NCBI GenBank assembly: GCA_037045145.1 | Contig: JBAOIA010000011.1 | Coordinates: 682,001 to 746,000, forward strand | DNA: 64,000 nucleotides | Source: Bacteroidia bacterium | Lineage (GTDB): Bacteria > Bacteroidota > Bacteroidia > AKYH767-A > OLB10 | Reading direction: 5' to 3' | Shown: positions 37,791 to 47,463 of the stretch, in pieces | How positions within the stretch are numbered: position 1 is the first letter of the stretch | Layout: each line of letters starts with the position of its first letter | Translations under genes and position numbers: made by a program | Notes under the pieces: model-generated | Told to the model about the DNA's origin: nothing | The model's database searches: none | What the model saw: the letters and a program-made list of their open reading frames with translations, nothing else

Positions 37791-39143
37791 CTACGGAAAC
37801 AAAATCCCCGGAAACGAATTTGCATCTGTTTGAGGAATGCGTGTTTGATATTTTTCGTTAATGGCTTTAATAAATTCATTGGCAATAAGCGCACTGCCTC
37901 TGCCTGTAGGTGTAATACCGTCAAGTGAAAAAAACTGTCCTTTAAGAAACTCACTGCTGTAAGCAACACCATTATGAGAATAGCCACTGCTTATTTTTTT
38001 AAAGAAAGCATACATGTCCACATAGGCTAAATTGTTTTCATCAGCTTTTGTTTTCAGATAGTTGTTGTAGCCTGTAATGGTGTTCCTCAGTGTATTGATT
38101 TCTGAAGCAGTGAGTACAAATCTGTTACCTAATGGTTTTTGTGTATTGCTACCCCAGCCTGCACAGTTTATACTATCAAGTGTAACCGGTAACAGTACTA
38201 ACTCACCCGGCTTCATTTGTCTTTTTCCGGAAGCTGCCAAAGGGTCAGAAATTACCAATGGATTGTTGCCTGCTTGAAAAGTTATTGGAGGATTGTTTGA
38301 GGCATAAAGTGCATTAAGATCCTGTGCCTGCTGCTCTGTTAGTACCAAAGCATTGTATGCTATAGATGTAAAATATGGAAGATCGAGTAAGTCAGGAATA
38401 TTTGCAACTACACCTTTGCGGTTGCCGGCAATGAGTGAGGTAAGTGCATTATTGATATTATTTTGAAAATTAGCTAATGGAGTAATTGTGGCCAATGATT
38501 GATTGCTACCTGCCATTGCACAGTCATAAATATCATTAAAACCAACCCAGAAAGAAAAAAAAGTCGGTAATTGTCTAACAGCATCTGAAAGTACTGTTGA
38601 AGTTTCAGGATTGGTAGCAAATCGAGAATAATATGGATTTTTAGAAAGCAGTAAATCCGGAGAACCAAAATTTGCATTGTCCAGATCAGATGATTTCATT
38701 CCCGGCACGCCCATATTGTTGAATGGTACATTACTGCCAATATAAGATTCTACTGCGGCAATGTCAGTTACGTTGGATGAGAATGTAGAAAATCCCGGAG
38801 CTGCACCACATGCTGTGCCATATTGAAGTTTCAGCTGTGGTATATAGGTCTGAAGAAAAAAGTTAAACCCTGCACCATCATTTCCGCTAACCAGTGGTTG
38901 CAGGAACTCGCCTCCGCCAACTTTCTTCAGTTGTCCGGCAAGAATAGCTGCAAAACTATTTTGTTGCCCAAGGTCGAACAGTGCATTATTCTGATAGCCT
39001 GCTGTGTAAGAACTGCCAATAGCAACATACTTCGAAAAGTCAATACTGTTGTTGTCGAACTTTATCTCTTTCAACTCTGGTTTGCAACCGGCAACTATTA
39101 AAACTGCAAGAAGTAAACTTTTCAGAAGATGGTTATTATTCAT
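37791..39143 (-). CDS. SGNH/GDSL-hydrolase-like lipoprotein
   Basis: A 450-residue lipoprotein (LIVAGC, Cys20). The first catalytic block of SGNH hydrolases is seen as YVAIGSSYTAGY (about 39-50), and WVGFNDIYD supplies the Asn-containing block III (GxND). Later, SLDGITPTGRGSALIANEFI provides the DxxH-like block with T in place of H; the last residue of the triad is therefore uncertain. It could be an esterase acting on surface lipid or polysaccharide. It lies 26 bases after a FadL-type porin, a common Bacteroidota pair, which hints at lipid uptake or processing. Confidence 0.75.
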   Translation of the reverse strand: MNNNHLLKSLLLAVLIVAGCKPELKEIKFDNNSIDFSKYVAIGSSYTAGYQNNALFDLGQQNSFAAILAGQLKKVGGGEFLQPLVSGNDGAGFNFFLQTYIPQLKLQYGTACGAAPGFSTFSSNVTDIAAVESYIGSNVPFNNMGVPGMKSSDLDNANFGSPDLLLSKNPYYSRFATNPETSTVLSDAVRQLPTFFSFWVGFNDIYDCAMAGSNQSLATITPLANFQNNINNALTSLIAGNRKGVVANIPDLLDLPYFTSIAYNALVLTEQQAQDLNALYASNNPPITFQAGNNPLVISDPLAASGKRQMKPGELVLLPVTLDSINCAGWGSNTQKPLGNRFVLTASEINTLRNTITGYNNYLKTKADENNLAYVDMYAFFKKISSGYSHNGVAYSSEFLKGQFFSLDGITPTGRGSALIANEFIKAINEKYQTRIPQTDANSFPGILFP

Positions 39144-39169
39144 GTTTTTTATTGTGGTTTATTATTTAA

Positions 39170-40393
39170 TTAAAATGAATAATTGATGCCAACACCAAAA
39201 CAATGCGAAAGTGAATTGAATGCACCATTCAATCCGGTATCTTTATTTACCCCTTCACGCTCGGCCTTGGTTTCAAAATTATATGAACCTTCAATAACAA
39301 AAGCTTTACTCACATTAAACGATGCACCAATACCAAAAACATATCTGTCACCATCAGGCATGTCAGGGGTCATGTAGTTTTCTTTTACCGGAGTCTGATC
39401 AAAGGCAATACCTGCACGGCCTGTAACCTTATTACTTATTTTATACATTGCCCCTAAACGAAGTGTTAATGCATCTCTGTATTTACGAGACTGACGAAAT
39501 TCTTCATTGAGTGTTGCGTTTGATGCATCAAATTCATAGTTTAGAGAATCGAATGAAGACCAACTGTTGAGGTTGGTTTCAAAATTCAGCTTTAATCCTT
39601 TAAAAACTTCATAGCTGAAACCTATTGACAAAACCGAAGGTAGCGGCATTTCTGCATCGGCATTTGTTGAGGATGGATATTGATCAACCAGCGAAGCAGG
39701 AATATTACTAAAGGTAACATCAGTGTTTTTAAAATTGAGTTTAACTTTTGATCGGTAGGTAAGTGCAGCGGTTAATTTTTTATTGATAGCATAATTTATT
39801 CCTGCATTAAAACCGAAACCGGTTGCCTTACTTTCAAATTGTACATCTGCTCCATCGGCAACTATCAACGCTCGATTCCATTTATGGTTAGCACTGGCAA
39901 AAACAAAGCCTGCACCGACACCTAATTTTTCAGAAAATTTATACGATAAAGTAGGTTGAATAAATAGCGTGTTCAGCTTAGATGACAATACGATATATCG
40001 CCCTTCCCAATCGCTTCTCCAGGTTGTATTGTACCCAAACGGTGTATTCACAACAATACCGGCAGCCATTTTATCAGATAACTTTATGGTGCCACCAACA
40101 TAAAAAGGCAACATATTTTTTGATTCAGTACGATTTACCAATCCACTGTTATTACTACGGAAAGCTATTCTCGACTGCGAATAAGAAACGCCACCAAAAA
40201 CATTGCTTTTCTCAAGAAAAACCATGCCACCGGGGTTGTAAAATATGACTGAACCATCAGTTTGCAATGCAGTCACCGCACCGGCCATACCGGCTGAACT
40301 ATGGCTTTGTGGTAACATTTGAAATCCACCACCTGATACATGAAGACTACAGAGAAGAATCAGAATTAAAAAAGCTGAAATAAAATTTTTCAT
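39170..40393 (-). CDS. OmpP1/FadL-family outer-membrane transporter
   Basis: A 407-residue barrel. The start at 40393 (MKNFISAFLILILL) opens a signal peptide and is preferred to an upstream in-frame ATG. After cleavage the chain begins GGGFQMLPQSHSSAGMAGAVTALQ and FYNPGGMVFL, the hatch region typical of FadL. The barrel ends with FGVGINYSF. The family takes long-chain fatty acids or other hydrophobic compounds across the outer membrane. It is followed by an SGNH lipoprotein in the same transcript. Confidence 0.88.
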   Translation of the reverse strand: MKNFISAFLILILLCSLHVSGGGFQMLPQSHSSAGMAGAVTALQTDGSVIFYNPGGMVFLEKSNVFGGVSYSQSRIAFRSNNSGLVNRTESKNMLPFYVGGTIKLSDKMAAGIVVNTPFGYNTTWRSDWEGRYIVLSSKLNTLFIQPTLSYKFSEKLGVGAGFVFASANHKWNRALIVADGADVQFESKATGFGFNAGINYAINKKLTAALTYRSKVKLNFKNTDVTFSNIPASLVDQYPSSTNADAEMPLPSVLSIGFSYEVFKGLKLNFETNLNSWSSFDSLNYEFDASNATLNEEFRQSRKYRDALTLRLGAMYKISNKVTGRAGIAFDQTPVKENYMTPDMPDGDRYVFGIGASFNVSKAFVIEGSYNFETKAEREGVNKDTGLNGAFNSLSHCFGVGINYSF

Positions 40394-40597
40394 ATTAATT
40401 TTAACGCAAACAAAAATAGCAACATCAAGTTTAGTAAACAAAGATATACATAACGATGACAATTTGTTGTTAACATTGCTTTGTTGGTCGCTTATTCATG
40501 AAAATGTTTATACTGCAATAATAAAAAATTGAAATTTTTATATTAAAATTGCACTGTAATTGCAACGCATTTTTTTCATCAACCAAAATCATTTTAC

Positions 40598-42523
40598 ATG
40601 TTAGTTAAAAAGTTATTTCTGATATTATTTTCTGTAACAACAACTTTATCCTGTATTGCATCTGTTGGTGACACTACATTTGTAAGTTCTCATACCAATG
40701 ACACTGTAGTAACCAATCCCGGCACAGGAAGCAATGGTTATGCAAAATGGGCAGTTTTTCCTTCTGCCTCCACCAACTATCGCAAGATAATTTTAACCTT
40801 ATCGCACAGATGTCCAAGTCCAATGGCATGTGGTGAGTGGGATTATCTTGATTACATTTACATCAGACGTACAGGAGGCCAGAACAACCCATCTCAGGAT
40901 ATTGAACTGGCACGTTACATTACTCCCTACGGAAACACATTCAATTCTACATTCAAATCATCATGGACTCTTGATGTAACAGATTTTGCATCTTTCCTTC
41001 ACGATTCAGTAGAAATAGAATATATACACACCGGCTACGAAACGAATGTTGGTCGCGGATGGCTTGTTAGTGTTGATTTTGCCTTGATAGAAGGTACACC
41101 GGTAATGAATCCTATTGCATTTAAAAGATTGTGGCATGGTAGTTTTCCGTATGGTAATGCTTCCAATCCGATAGAAAATTTTCTAGGTGCCGACACCGTG
41201 ACGCTTAATTTTAATACAGCAAATCTAAGATTGAAGGTTACACAGTCCGGGCATGGAGCAGATGCTAATTACTGTGCAGAGTTTTGCTCAAAGACCAGAA
41301 CAATTTATTTTGATAATTCATTGGTTGATACCAAACAGGTTTGGCGTTTGTGTGGAACAAATCCTATTTATCCGCAAGGAGGCACATGGGTTTATGACAG
41401 AGCCAACTGGTGCCCCGGCAATTGGGTCTATCCATCAGTAAACAATTTTGCTGTTGCAGGAGGAAGCACGCATATCGTTGACATGAATATGCAAAGCTAC
41501 AATGTGTCCAGTCCTTCAGCAAATTATGTCATTGAAGGACAACTTTTCGAATTTGGCCCATTAAACAATAGCATAGATGCAGCCATTGATGAAATCCTTG
41601 CACCTACAGATAAGTTTGAATTTTCAAGAAGCAACCCTACTTGCAACAATCCTAAAATAAGAATAAAAAATAATGGCTCTTCCACAATAACATCTGCAAC
41701 AATAAAATATGGTTTACTTGGTGAACCCGAAAGTACTTTCAACTGGACAGGCTCATTAAACACTTTTGCTACAGCAGATGTTGATTTACCGGGATTAATC
41801 AGCTATACAAGTGGAAACAGAATTTTTAAAGCTTATATTGCTGACGTAAACAATACAGCAGATCAGTATGTTTATGACGATACAGCCTATTCCAATGCCA
41901 ATGTTCCTGAGGTTATGGATACGGTGTTTATTCTGCTTGTAAAGACAAATAATTATCCCAATGAAAATGGTTATACACTGTACGATGAAAATAATAATAT
42001 CATTGTGCAACGACTTGCCGGATCATTGGCAGTAAATACAATTTATCGTGACACCATTCATGCAACCCCGGGCTGCTATCGTTATGAAATAACAGACAGT
42101 GGTGATGATGGTTTATATTGGTGGGCAAACGCTGCACAGGGAACAGGTTATCATCGGATTCTACGAATGAATAATAGCATTGCAAGAAATTTTGAAAGAG
42201 ATTTTGGTTCGCGCTACAGCTATCGTTTTGTATCATCTCCGGGTGCTGTAGTTGGCATTAACAGTCAAGAACGTTATGCCGATATAGTTGTTTATCCAAA
42301 TCCAACCAAAGGTATCATCAATGCCGATATTACTTTAACTTCGGCAAGTCCGTTAGAGGTATCGGTTTATAATCCTTTAGGACAACGTATAGCAGTTCAA
42401 AGCAGAAATAATTTTAATTCAGGTATTATTTCTTTTGATTTCGAAAAACAGCCTAAAGGAATATATTTAGTAAAGGTAGTTGCCAACGATCAGGTTAAAG
42501 TACAACGAGTTGTGTTGGAATAA
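40598..42523 (+). CDS. T9SS-exported PNGase F-like glycosidase
   Basis: A 641-residue secreted protein with a signal peptide (1-22). Residues 25-315 resemble peptide-N4-(N-acetyl-glucosaminyl)asparagine amidase F: CGEWDYLDYIYI carries D82 (matching D60 of PNGase F), NYCAEFCSKTRTI carries E228 (matching E206), and DRANWCPGNW is nearly identical to the enzyme's DRAGWCPG. E149 may match E118. A middle region (about 340-560) is of unknown fold. The last 75 residues are a T9SS type A sorting domain (VYPNPTKG to VVLE). It would remove N-glycans outside the cell. A strong terminator follows. Confidence 0.85.
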   Translation: MLVKKLFLILFSVTTTLSCIASVGDTTFVSSHTNDTVVTNPGTGSNGYAKWAVFPSASTNYRKIILTLSHRCPSPMACGEWDYLDYIYIRRTGGQNNPSQDIELARYITPYGNTFNSTFKSSWTLDVTDFASFLHDSVEIEYIHTGYETNVGRGWLVSVDFALIEGTPVMNPIAFKRLWHGSFPYGNASNPIENFLGADTVTLNFNTANLRLKVTQSGHGADANYCAEFCSKTRTIYFDNSLVDTKQVWRLCGTNPIYPQGGTWVYDRANWCPGNWVYPSVNNFAVAGGSTHIVDMNMQSYNVSSPSANYVIEGQLFEFGPLNNSIDAAIDEILAPTDKFEFSRSNPTCNNPKIRIKNNGSSTITSATIKYGLLGEPESTFNWTGSLNTFATADVDLPGLISYTSGNRIFKAYIADVNNTADQYVYDDTAYSNANVPEVMDTVFILLVKTNNYPNENGYTLYDENNNIIVQRLAGSLAVNTIYRDTIHATPGCYRYEITDSGDDGLYWWANAAQGTGYHRILRMNNSIARNFERDFGSRYSYRFVSSPGAVVGINSQERYADIVVYPNPTKGIINADITLTSASPLEVSVYNPLGQRIAVQSRNNFNSGIISFDFEKQPKGIYLVKVVANDQVKVQRVVLE

Positions 42524-42542
42524 TCAGTAAAGAAATTTAAAA

Positions 42543-42587
42543 TTACAGCAGGTAGTTTTATATTAAAAATGCCTGCTGTAACTTTTT
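42543..42587 (+). terminator. rho-independent terminator after PNGase-like gene
   Basis: A perfect 10-bp stem TTACAGCAGG/CCTGCTGTAA with a 19-base A/T-rich loop that can pair further, followed by CTTTTTG. It ends 42 bases before the next gene starts. Confidence 0.75.
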
Positions 42588-42622
42588 GTAACTGGCCAGC
42601 GTCATACATTAAAATAAAGGAT

Positions 42623-43957
42623 ATGAAAAGAAGTTATCAATATAGTCTGACCTTGTTTTTGATGTTTTTTGCACTTCTTGCAAATGCACAAACACATAAA
42701 ACCTTAGAACAGTTTACCGGTATAGAACTGCGTGGGTCTCTTAATGCAGTTTATAAATCAGACAGCACATGGTCTATTGAAGTGCCTGAAGGAAATGTTG
42801 CCACACAATGGAGTCTTGAAAATAAAACGCTTGTTCTTAGTGGAGCAGGAAGTAATATTATTGTCAGGAGTCCTGATTTGCAAAAAATAAATATTACGGG
42901 CTCGGGAAGTGTTTCTGCAGAAGATACTATCGAATTGCACGATTTGAATATTGATATTTCAGGTAGTGGGAAGTTTAAGATGAACTATGTAAAAGCAAAA
43001 AACATAGAAGCTAATATGCGTGGTTCAGGAAAAATAATTCTCGGTGGCTCGGCACAGACATTAAATGCAAATCTTGCAGGCTCCGGAAAAATTATTACCA
43101 ATAAATTAAATGTTGATAGAGCAGAAGTAAATGTAAGTGGTAGTGGCACATCTTCTGTTTGGGTAAGCGACTCACTCACTGCCAACATTGCAGGCTCCGG
43201 TAATCTGTATTACGTTTCTTCTCCAAGAACAATTAATCAGGCAGTTGCAGGCTCCGGAAAAATTGAACCTATAACACCTGCAATTGAATCTGAACTTAAT
43301 TCAAACAGTATTACAATTACTACAAGTAACAAATCCGGTACCTACTGGGCAGGATTTGAGTTAGGATTTAACGGACTATATAACAGCAAATCAAAATTCG
43401 ACACGCCTGATGGATATGATTTTTTAGAAATGATTCCTGAAAAATCATTGGCAGTAAACTTCAACTTTTACGAGTATGATGTGAAACTTGTTAAACGTTA
43501 TGTTATTGCTTCAACCGGTATAGGTCTTTCCTATAACAACTACCGTTTCAGAAAAAACATGAGTCTGATACCCGACACCAATGCCTTGCTTTATACTGTT
43601 GACACCATGAACCTGCGCAAGAATAAACTCACGGTAAGCTATGCTACAGTACCTGTTCTGTTGACTTTTAATACTTGTGAAAATCTGAAAAAATCATTTC
43701 ACATTACCACCGGTTTGTTGTTAAGCTATAAGCTTGGCTCGCATACTAAAAAAGTATATAATAAAGATGGCAAGAAAGAGAAGGATAAAACATTTGACGA
43801 TTTTAATATAGATCCCTTCCGTTATGATGCTACCATCAGAATAGGCTATCGTGATTTTACGGTGTTTGCCAACTATGCACTCTCAGAACTTTTTAAGAGG
43901 GGTAAAGGCCCGGAGTTGCATCCATGGACAATTGGTGTTTCCCTGCTGCCTTGGTAA
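42623..43957 (+). CDS. DUF2807 (GIN-domain) protein with C-terminal barrel-like region
   Basis: A 444-residue protein. The start at 42623 begins a signal peptide (MKRSYQYSLTLFLMFFALLANAQ). Residues about 28-215 are a right-handed beta-helix-type DUF2807 domain built on repeated GSG turns (GSGSVSAED, ISGSGKFKM, MRGSGKIIL, LAGSGKIIT, VSGSGTSSV, IAGSGNLYY, VAGSGKIEP). Residues about 225-444 look like an outer-membrane beta barrel ending TIGVSLLPW. DUF2807 domains are often called putative auto-transporter adhesin heads; the real role is not known. It has its own gene unit after a terminator. Confidence 0.8.
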   Translation: MKRSYQYSLTLFLMFFALLANAQTHKTLEQFTGIELRGSLNAVYKSDSTWSIEVPEGNVATQWSLENKTLVLSGAGSNIIVRSPDLQKINITGSGSVSAEDTIELHDLNIDISGSGKFKMNYVKAKNIEANMRGSGKIILGGSAQTLNANLAGSGKIITNKLNVDRAEVNVSGSGTSSVWVSDSLTANIAGSGNLYYVSSPRTINQAVAGSGKIEPITPAIESELNSNSITITTSNKSGTYWAGFELGFNGLYNSKSKFDTPDGYDFLEMIPEKSLAVNFNFYEYDVKLVKRYVIASTGIGLSYNNYRFRKNMSLIPDTNALLYTVDTMNLRKNKLTVSYATVPVLLTFNTCENLKKSFHITTGLLLSYKLGSHTKKVYNKDGKKEKDKTFDDFNIDPFRYDATIRIGYRDFTVFANYALSELFKRGKGPELHPWTIGVSLLPW

Positions 43958-44027
43958 GATAAAATACCCAAACGGCATTGGCGAAGTGTTTCTAAGAAAA
44001 TTTATTTAACTTTAATGTAGGCGTGAA

Positions 44028-45188
44028 CTATTTCGCGCCTACGTAGTTGATGACATCATCCTTGCTGATAGTTTTGCCACCAAGAATCACCAAACGTTCT
44101 ACCACATTGCGCAGTTCACGAATATTTCCTGTCCAGTTCTTTTGTTGCAATTGTTCAATGGCATCAGGAGTAATTGTTTTTACAGGACTTTTATATTCAT
44201 CAGCAATTTCTTTCAGAAAATAATTAACCAACACCGGAATATCTTCTCTGCGATCGTCCAATGAAGGAACATGAATAAGTATAACACTCAGACGATGATA
44301 TAAATCTTCTCTGAAATTATTTTTTTCAATTTCAGAACGCAGGTCTTTGTTGGTGGCAGCAATGATACGCACATCCACAGGAAAATCTTTTTCGCCACCC
44401 ACACGTGTAATTCTGTTTTCCTGCAAGGCTCTTAAAACTTTTGCCTGTGCCGAAAGGCTCATATCACCAATCTCGTCTAAAAAAATAGTGCCTCCGTTGG
44501 CTTGCTCAAATTTTCCGCTGCGTGTTTTGATAGCAGACGTAAAGGCCCCTTTTTCATGACCAAACAATTCACTCTCTATCAACTCAGATGGTATTGCCGC
44601 ACAGTTGACTTCTATAAGCGGCATGTTGTTTCTTTCACTTTTTTCATGTATCCACCGTGCTACTAATTCTTTTCCTGTGCCGTTGCTACCTGTTATCATC
44701 ACGCGTGCATCTGTTGGTGCCACACGTTCAATCATGTCTTTTATTTTTTTGATACCCTCACTGTCACCAATCATTTCATTGGTGCGTGACATCTTTCTTT
44801 TCAGCGTTTTGGTTTCTTTTACCAGCACGGTGCGGTCCAAGGCATTGCGTACGGTAATGAGGATGCGGTTAAGGTCGAGCGGCTTGGCAATAAAATCAAA
44901 TGCACCTTTTCGAATAGCTTCTACGGCAGTGTCAATATTACCATGTCCCGATATCATCACCACCGGAACTTCAGGACATTTGTTTTGCAGGTTTTCCAGC
45001 ACTTCTATGCCATCCATCCGGGGCATTTTAATATCGCAGAAAATAATATCGTACTTTTCTTTCTCTGCCATCTTAATACCCTCAATACCATCGGGAGCTT
45101 CATCCACTTTGTAATTTTCGTACTCCAGAATTTCTTTCAGTGAATGACGGATGCTTTTCTCATCATCAATAATCAATATTCGCGACAT
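44028..45188 (-). CDS. NtrC-type sigma-54 response regulator without HTH
   Basis: A 386-residue regulator. The receiver has D9/D10 and phospho-acceptor D52 (IIFCDIKMP). The AAA+ domain has Walker A GSNGTGKE (167-174), the sigma-54 contact loop as GAFTSA (214-219; usual GAFTGA), Walker B FLDEIGD (236-242) and the WTGNIRELRN arginine-finger region. The protein stops 25 residues later, so the Fis-type DNA-binding domain is absent. It could activate sigma-54 from solution or through a partner. Single gene unit. Confidence 0.88.
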   Translation of the reverse strand: MSRILIIDDEKSIRHSLKEILEYENYKVDEAPDGIEGIKMAEKEKYDIIFCDIKMPRMDGIEVLENLQNKCPEVPVVMISGHGNIDTAVEAIRKGAFDFIAKPLDLNRILITVRNALDRTVLVKETKTLKRKMSRTNEMIGDSEGIKKIKDMIERVAPTDARVMITGSNGTGKELVARWIHEKSERNNMPLIEVNCAAIPSELIESELFGHEKGAFTSAIKTRSGKFEQANGGTIFLDEIGDMSLSAQAKVLRALQENRITRVGGEKDFPVDVRIIAATNKDLRSEIEKNNFREDLYHRLSVILIHVPSLDDRREDIPVLVNYFLKEIADEYKSPVKTITPDAIEQLQQKNWTGNIRELRNVVERLVILGGKTISKDDVINYVGAK

Positions 45189-45217
45189 GTCCTTTTATTT
45201 ACGGTTAGCTTCTGATA

Positions 45218-46147
45218 TTACTTGTTCTTCATTGCAAAATAAAGCATTCCTTCCTTTAATGCGTAGGCACTAACCAAAAGTTTATTCATATTGTGTTTGT
45301 GGATAACATAATTCAGCAACATGGATGCAACAACAATCATATCGGCACGCATGGCAATCATTCCGGGCATTTCAAGTCGCTGCTGTAAGGTGGAGGTCAA
45401 CAAAGTTTGATGTACTTTAATATATTCTTCTAACTCCAAGAGCCACCAGGTTGTGTTTGTTTTTGTCCTGCTAAAACGCTGAAGACATAAATCCAGAAAC
45501 GTATCGAAAGATCCTGCAGACCCTACCAATGTATTTACCGGGCCATGTTGTGTTAAGGCATCAGAAAGGGGTATTAAAACGGAATTGATATGTTCAGTAA
45601 TCAACTTCTCCTGTGCATCATTAATCGGGTCTGAAGGCTTAAACATATCTAACAATAATGCAGCACCCAATGGAAAGCTTTGTCGCCACAATATGTGGCT
45701 GTTTCCGGCAATTACAAACTCTGTGCTGCCGCCACCAATATCCATTATCAGCACTTTTTCATTTCCAAAAGGTACGGCATGACTTACTCCCGAGAATATC
45801 AATTCTGCTTCGCGCAAGCCATCAATTATTTCAAGCATAATGCCTGATTGTTTTTTTGCTTCTTCAACAAAATCTTTTCCATTTGCTGCTCTGCGTATGG
45901 CTTCTGTAGCATAACATAACTGTTTGTTTATAATAAATTGTTTCATATCGTCAGCAAATTCTTTGAGTGCGTCAATGCCACGACCGAAGGCAGCGGGTGC
46001 TATTTTATTACTGCTAATACCACCTTCTCCAAGTTTTACAGCAATGTTTTTCCGAAAAAGAATTTTAAAATTATCCTCTTGCTGCTCTGCAACAATAAGG
46101 TGAAAAGTGTTGGTGCCACAATCAATTACAGAAATTGTCATTGACAT
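45218..46147 (-). CDS. ppx: exopolyphosphatase Ppx/GppA
   Basis: A 309-residue ASKHA-fold enzyme, the short two-domain form. Phosphate-binding loops are VIDCGTNTFHLIV (residues 7-19) and MDIGGGSTEFVI (about 135-146). Catalytic Glu lies in the YATEAIRRAANG segment. It removes terminal phosphates from polyphosphate or hydrolyses pppGpp. The ATG at 46147 overlaps the ABC permease stop by one base (TAATG); a second ATG two codons in is also possible. The co-transcription with an ABC exporter is conserved in some Bacteroidota, without a known reason. Confidence 0.88.
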   Translation of the reverse strand: MSMTISVIDCGTNTFHLIVAEQQEDNFKILFRKNIAVKLGEGGISSNKIAPAAFGRGIDALKEFADDMKQFIINKQLCYATEAIRRAANGKDFVEEAKKQSGIMLEIIDGLREAELIFSGVSHAVPFGNEKVLIMDIGGGSTEFVIAGNSHILWRQSFPLGAALLLDMFKPSDPINDAQEKLITEHINSVLIPLSDALTQHGPVNTLVGSAGSFDTFLDLCLQRFSRTKTNTTWWLLELEEYIKVHQTLLTSTLQQRLEMPGMIAMRADMIVVASMLLNYVIHKHNMNKLLVSAYALKEGMLYFAMKNK

Positions 46148-47463
46148 TACTTATAAAACAACCAGCGAAACAGTTCTTTGTAAGTAGGTTTTTTGCCATA
46201 CATCAATATTCCTGTGCGATAAATTTTTGCAGCTATCCATGTTGTGAAAACAAATCCTGCAACTAACAAGACCATGGAAATTACAATATCAATTACAGGT
46301 GGATCAAATGGCATACGCACCATCATCACAATGGGCGATGTAAACGGAATAATCGAAAACCAATAGCCTAACTCACTTTCCGGATTGGTCATCACAATGG
46401 TTGAGACCACATAGGCAAATATGAGTGGAATGGTTATTGGCAGCATAAACTGTTGTGTGTCGGTTTCTGCATCAACAGCAGCGCCAATGGCAGCAAACAA
46501 AGCACTGTAAAGCAAATATCCGCCTAAGAAATAAAATACAAAACATAAAAGAATTTTTGTGATGTTAAACCCTTCAAATATTTTCATGAAATCCATGCTG
46601 GCAGGCTGCATTTTTTCCTGTGGAATATTGCTGTTTTGAATCATTTGTTTTTGTTGCATTTCAGCCAACTTGCTCTGGTCCTTACCAACTATCAATGAGG
46701 TTGCAGTGCCTGAAATAGCCATTGTTAGAACTATCCAAAGCAGGAACTGCGTCAATCCCACCAGCGCAATACCTATAATTTTTCCCATCATCAACTGAAA
46801 TGGCTTTACGGATGATATGATAACTTCTACAATACGGTTTGTTTTTTCCTCTATCACACCACGCATCACCTGTATGCCATACATAAAAATAAACATATAA
46901 ATAAGAAGACCTGCACCAAAGCCAATACCTGCTGTCACTCCGGCAGAAAATGATTTGTCTTTTCCACTAGGGTCAACAGGTTTTTGCTGCAGACTAATGT
47001 CTGTTTTGATAGAGTCAAGAGTGGATTTTTGAATTCCGGCATCGGTCAGTTTCATGTTTTCAATATTCTTACTCAACTCACTTTCCAGATAACCCACTAC
47101 TGTAAGGTTGGGTTGTTTTTCTGTATAAAGAACTGTTGCATCAGGCTTCTGCAAAGTGTTGGCAGGCAGGTAAAGTATGCCATAGTCTGTATTCGGATTA
47201 AACAAATGCCTTGCTGTTTGTATAGGCATGGTGTCTTTGGTAAAGATTACTGTTTTAGAATTGGTGAGTTTACCTGCAAGAACTCCTGTTTCGTCCACTA
47301 CACGAATCATTGAAATAGAGTCACCCTGATTCATGGAAAGGTAAGCAAATCCTGCAATGAGACCACCCATAAGTAATGGCCCAAGGATGGTCATTACAAT
47401 AAAAGATTTTTTCTTTACACGTGTCAGATATTCACGTTGTATAATCAGTAGTATGATGTTCAT
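46147..47463 (-). CDS. ABC-2 type transporter permease (NatB-like)
   Basis: A 438-residue membrane protein. TM1 (about 20-42) is followed by a large extracytoplasmic domain (about 45-180), then five to six TM helices (about 190-425). The motif GVIEEKTNRIVEVIISSVKPFQLMMGKIIG is the hallmark of NatB/ABC-2 permeases. It would export ions, drugs or lipids. It overlaps the ATPase gene by 4 bases. Confidence 0.87.
   Translation of the reverse strand: MNIILLIIQREYLTRVKKKSFIVMTILGPLLMGGLIAGFAYLSMNQGDSISMIRVVDETGVLAGKLTNSKTVIFTKDTMPIQTARHLFNPNTDYGILYLPANTLQKPDATVLYTEKQPNLTVVGYLESELSKNIENMKLTDAGIQKSTLDSIKTDISLQQKPVDPSGKDKSFSAGVTAGIGFGAGLLIYMFIFMYGIQVMRGVIEEKTNRIVEVIISSVKPFQLMMGKIIGIALVGLTQFLLWIVLTMAISGTATSLIVGKDQSKLAEMQQKQMIQNSNIPQEKMQPASMDFMKIFEGFNITKILLCFVFYFLGGYLLYSALFAAIGAAVDAETDTQQFMLPITIPLIFAYVVSTIVMTNPESELGYWFSIIPFTSPIVMMVRMPFDPPVIDIVISMVLLVAGFVFTTWIAAKIYRTGILMYGKKPTYKELFRWLFYK

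Noticed and set aside
44017..44042. GTAGGCG/CGCCTAC inverted repeat as terminator
   Set aside because: No T-run follows on either strand and it overlaps the end of the NtrC-type gene.
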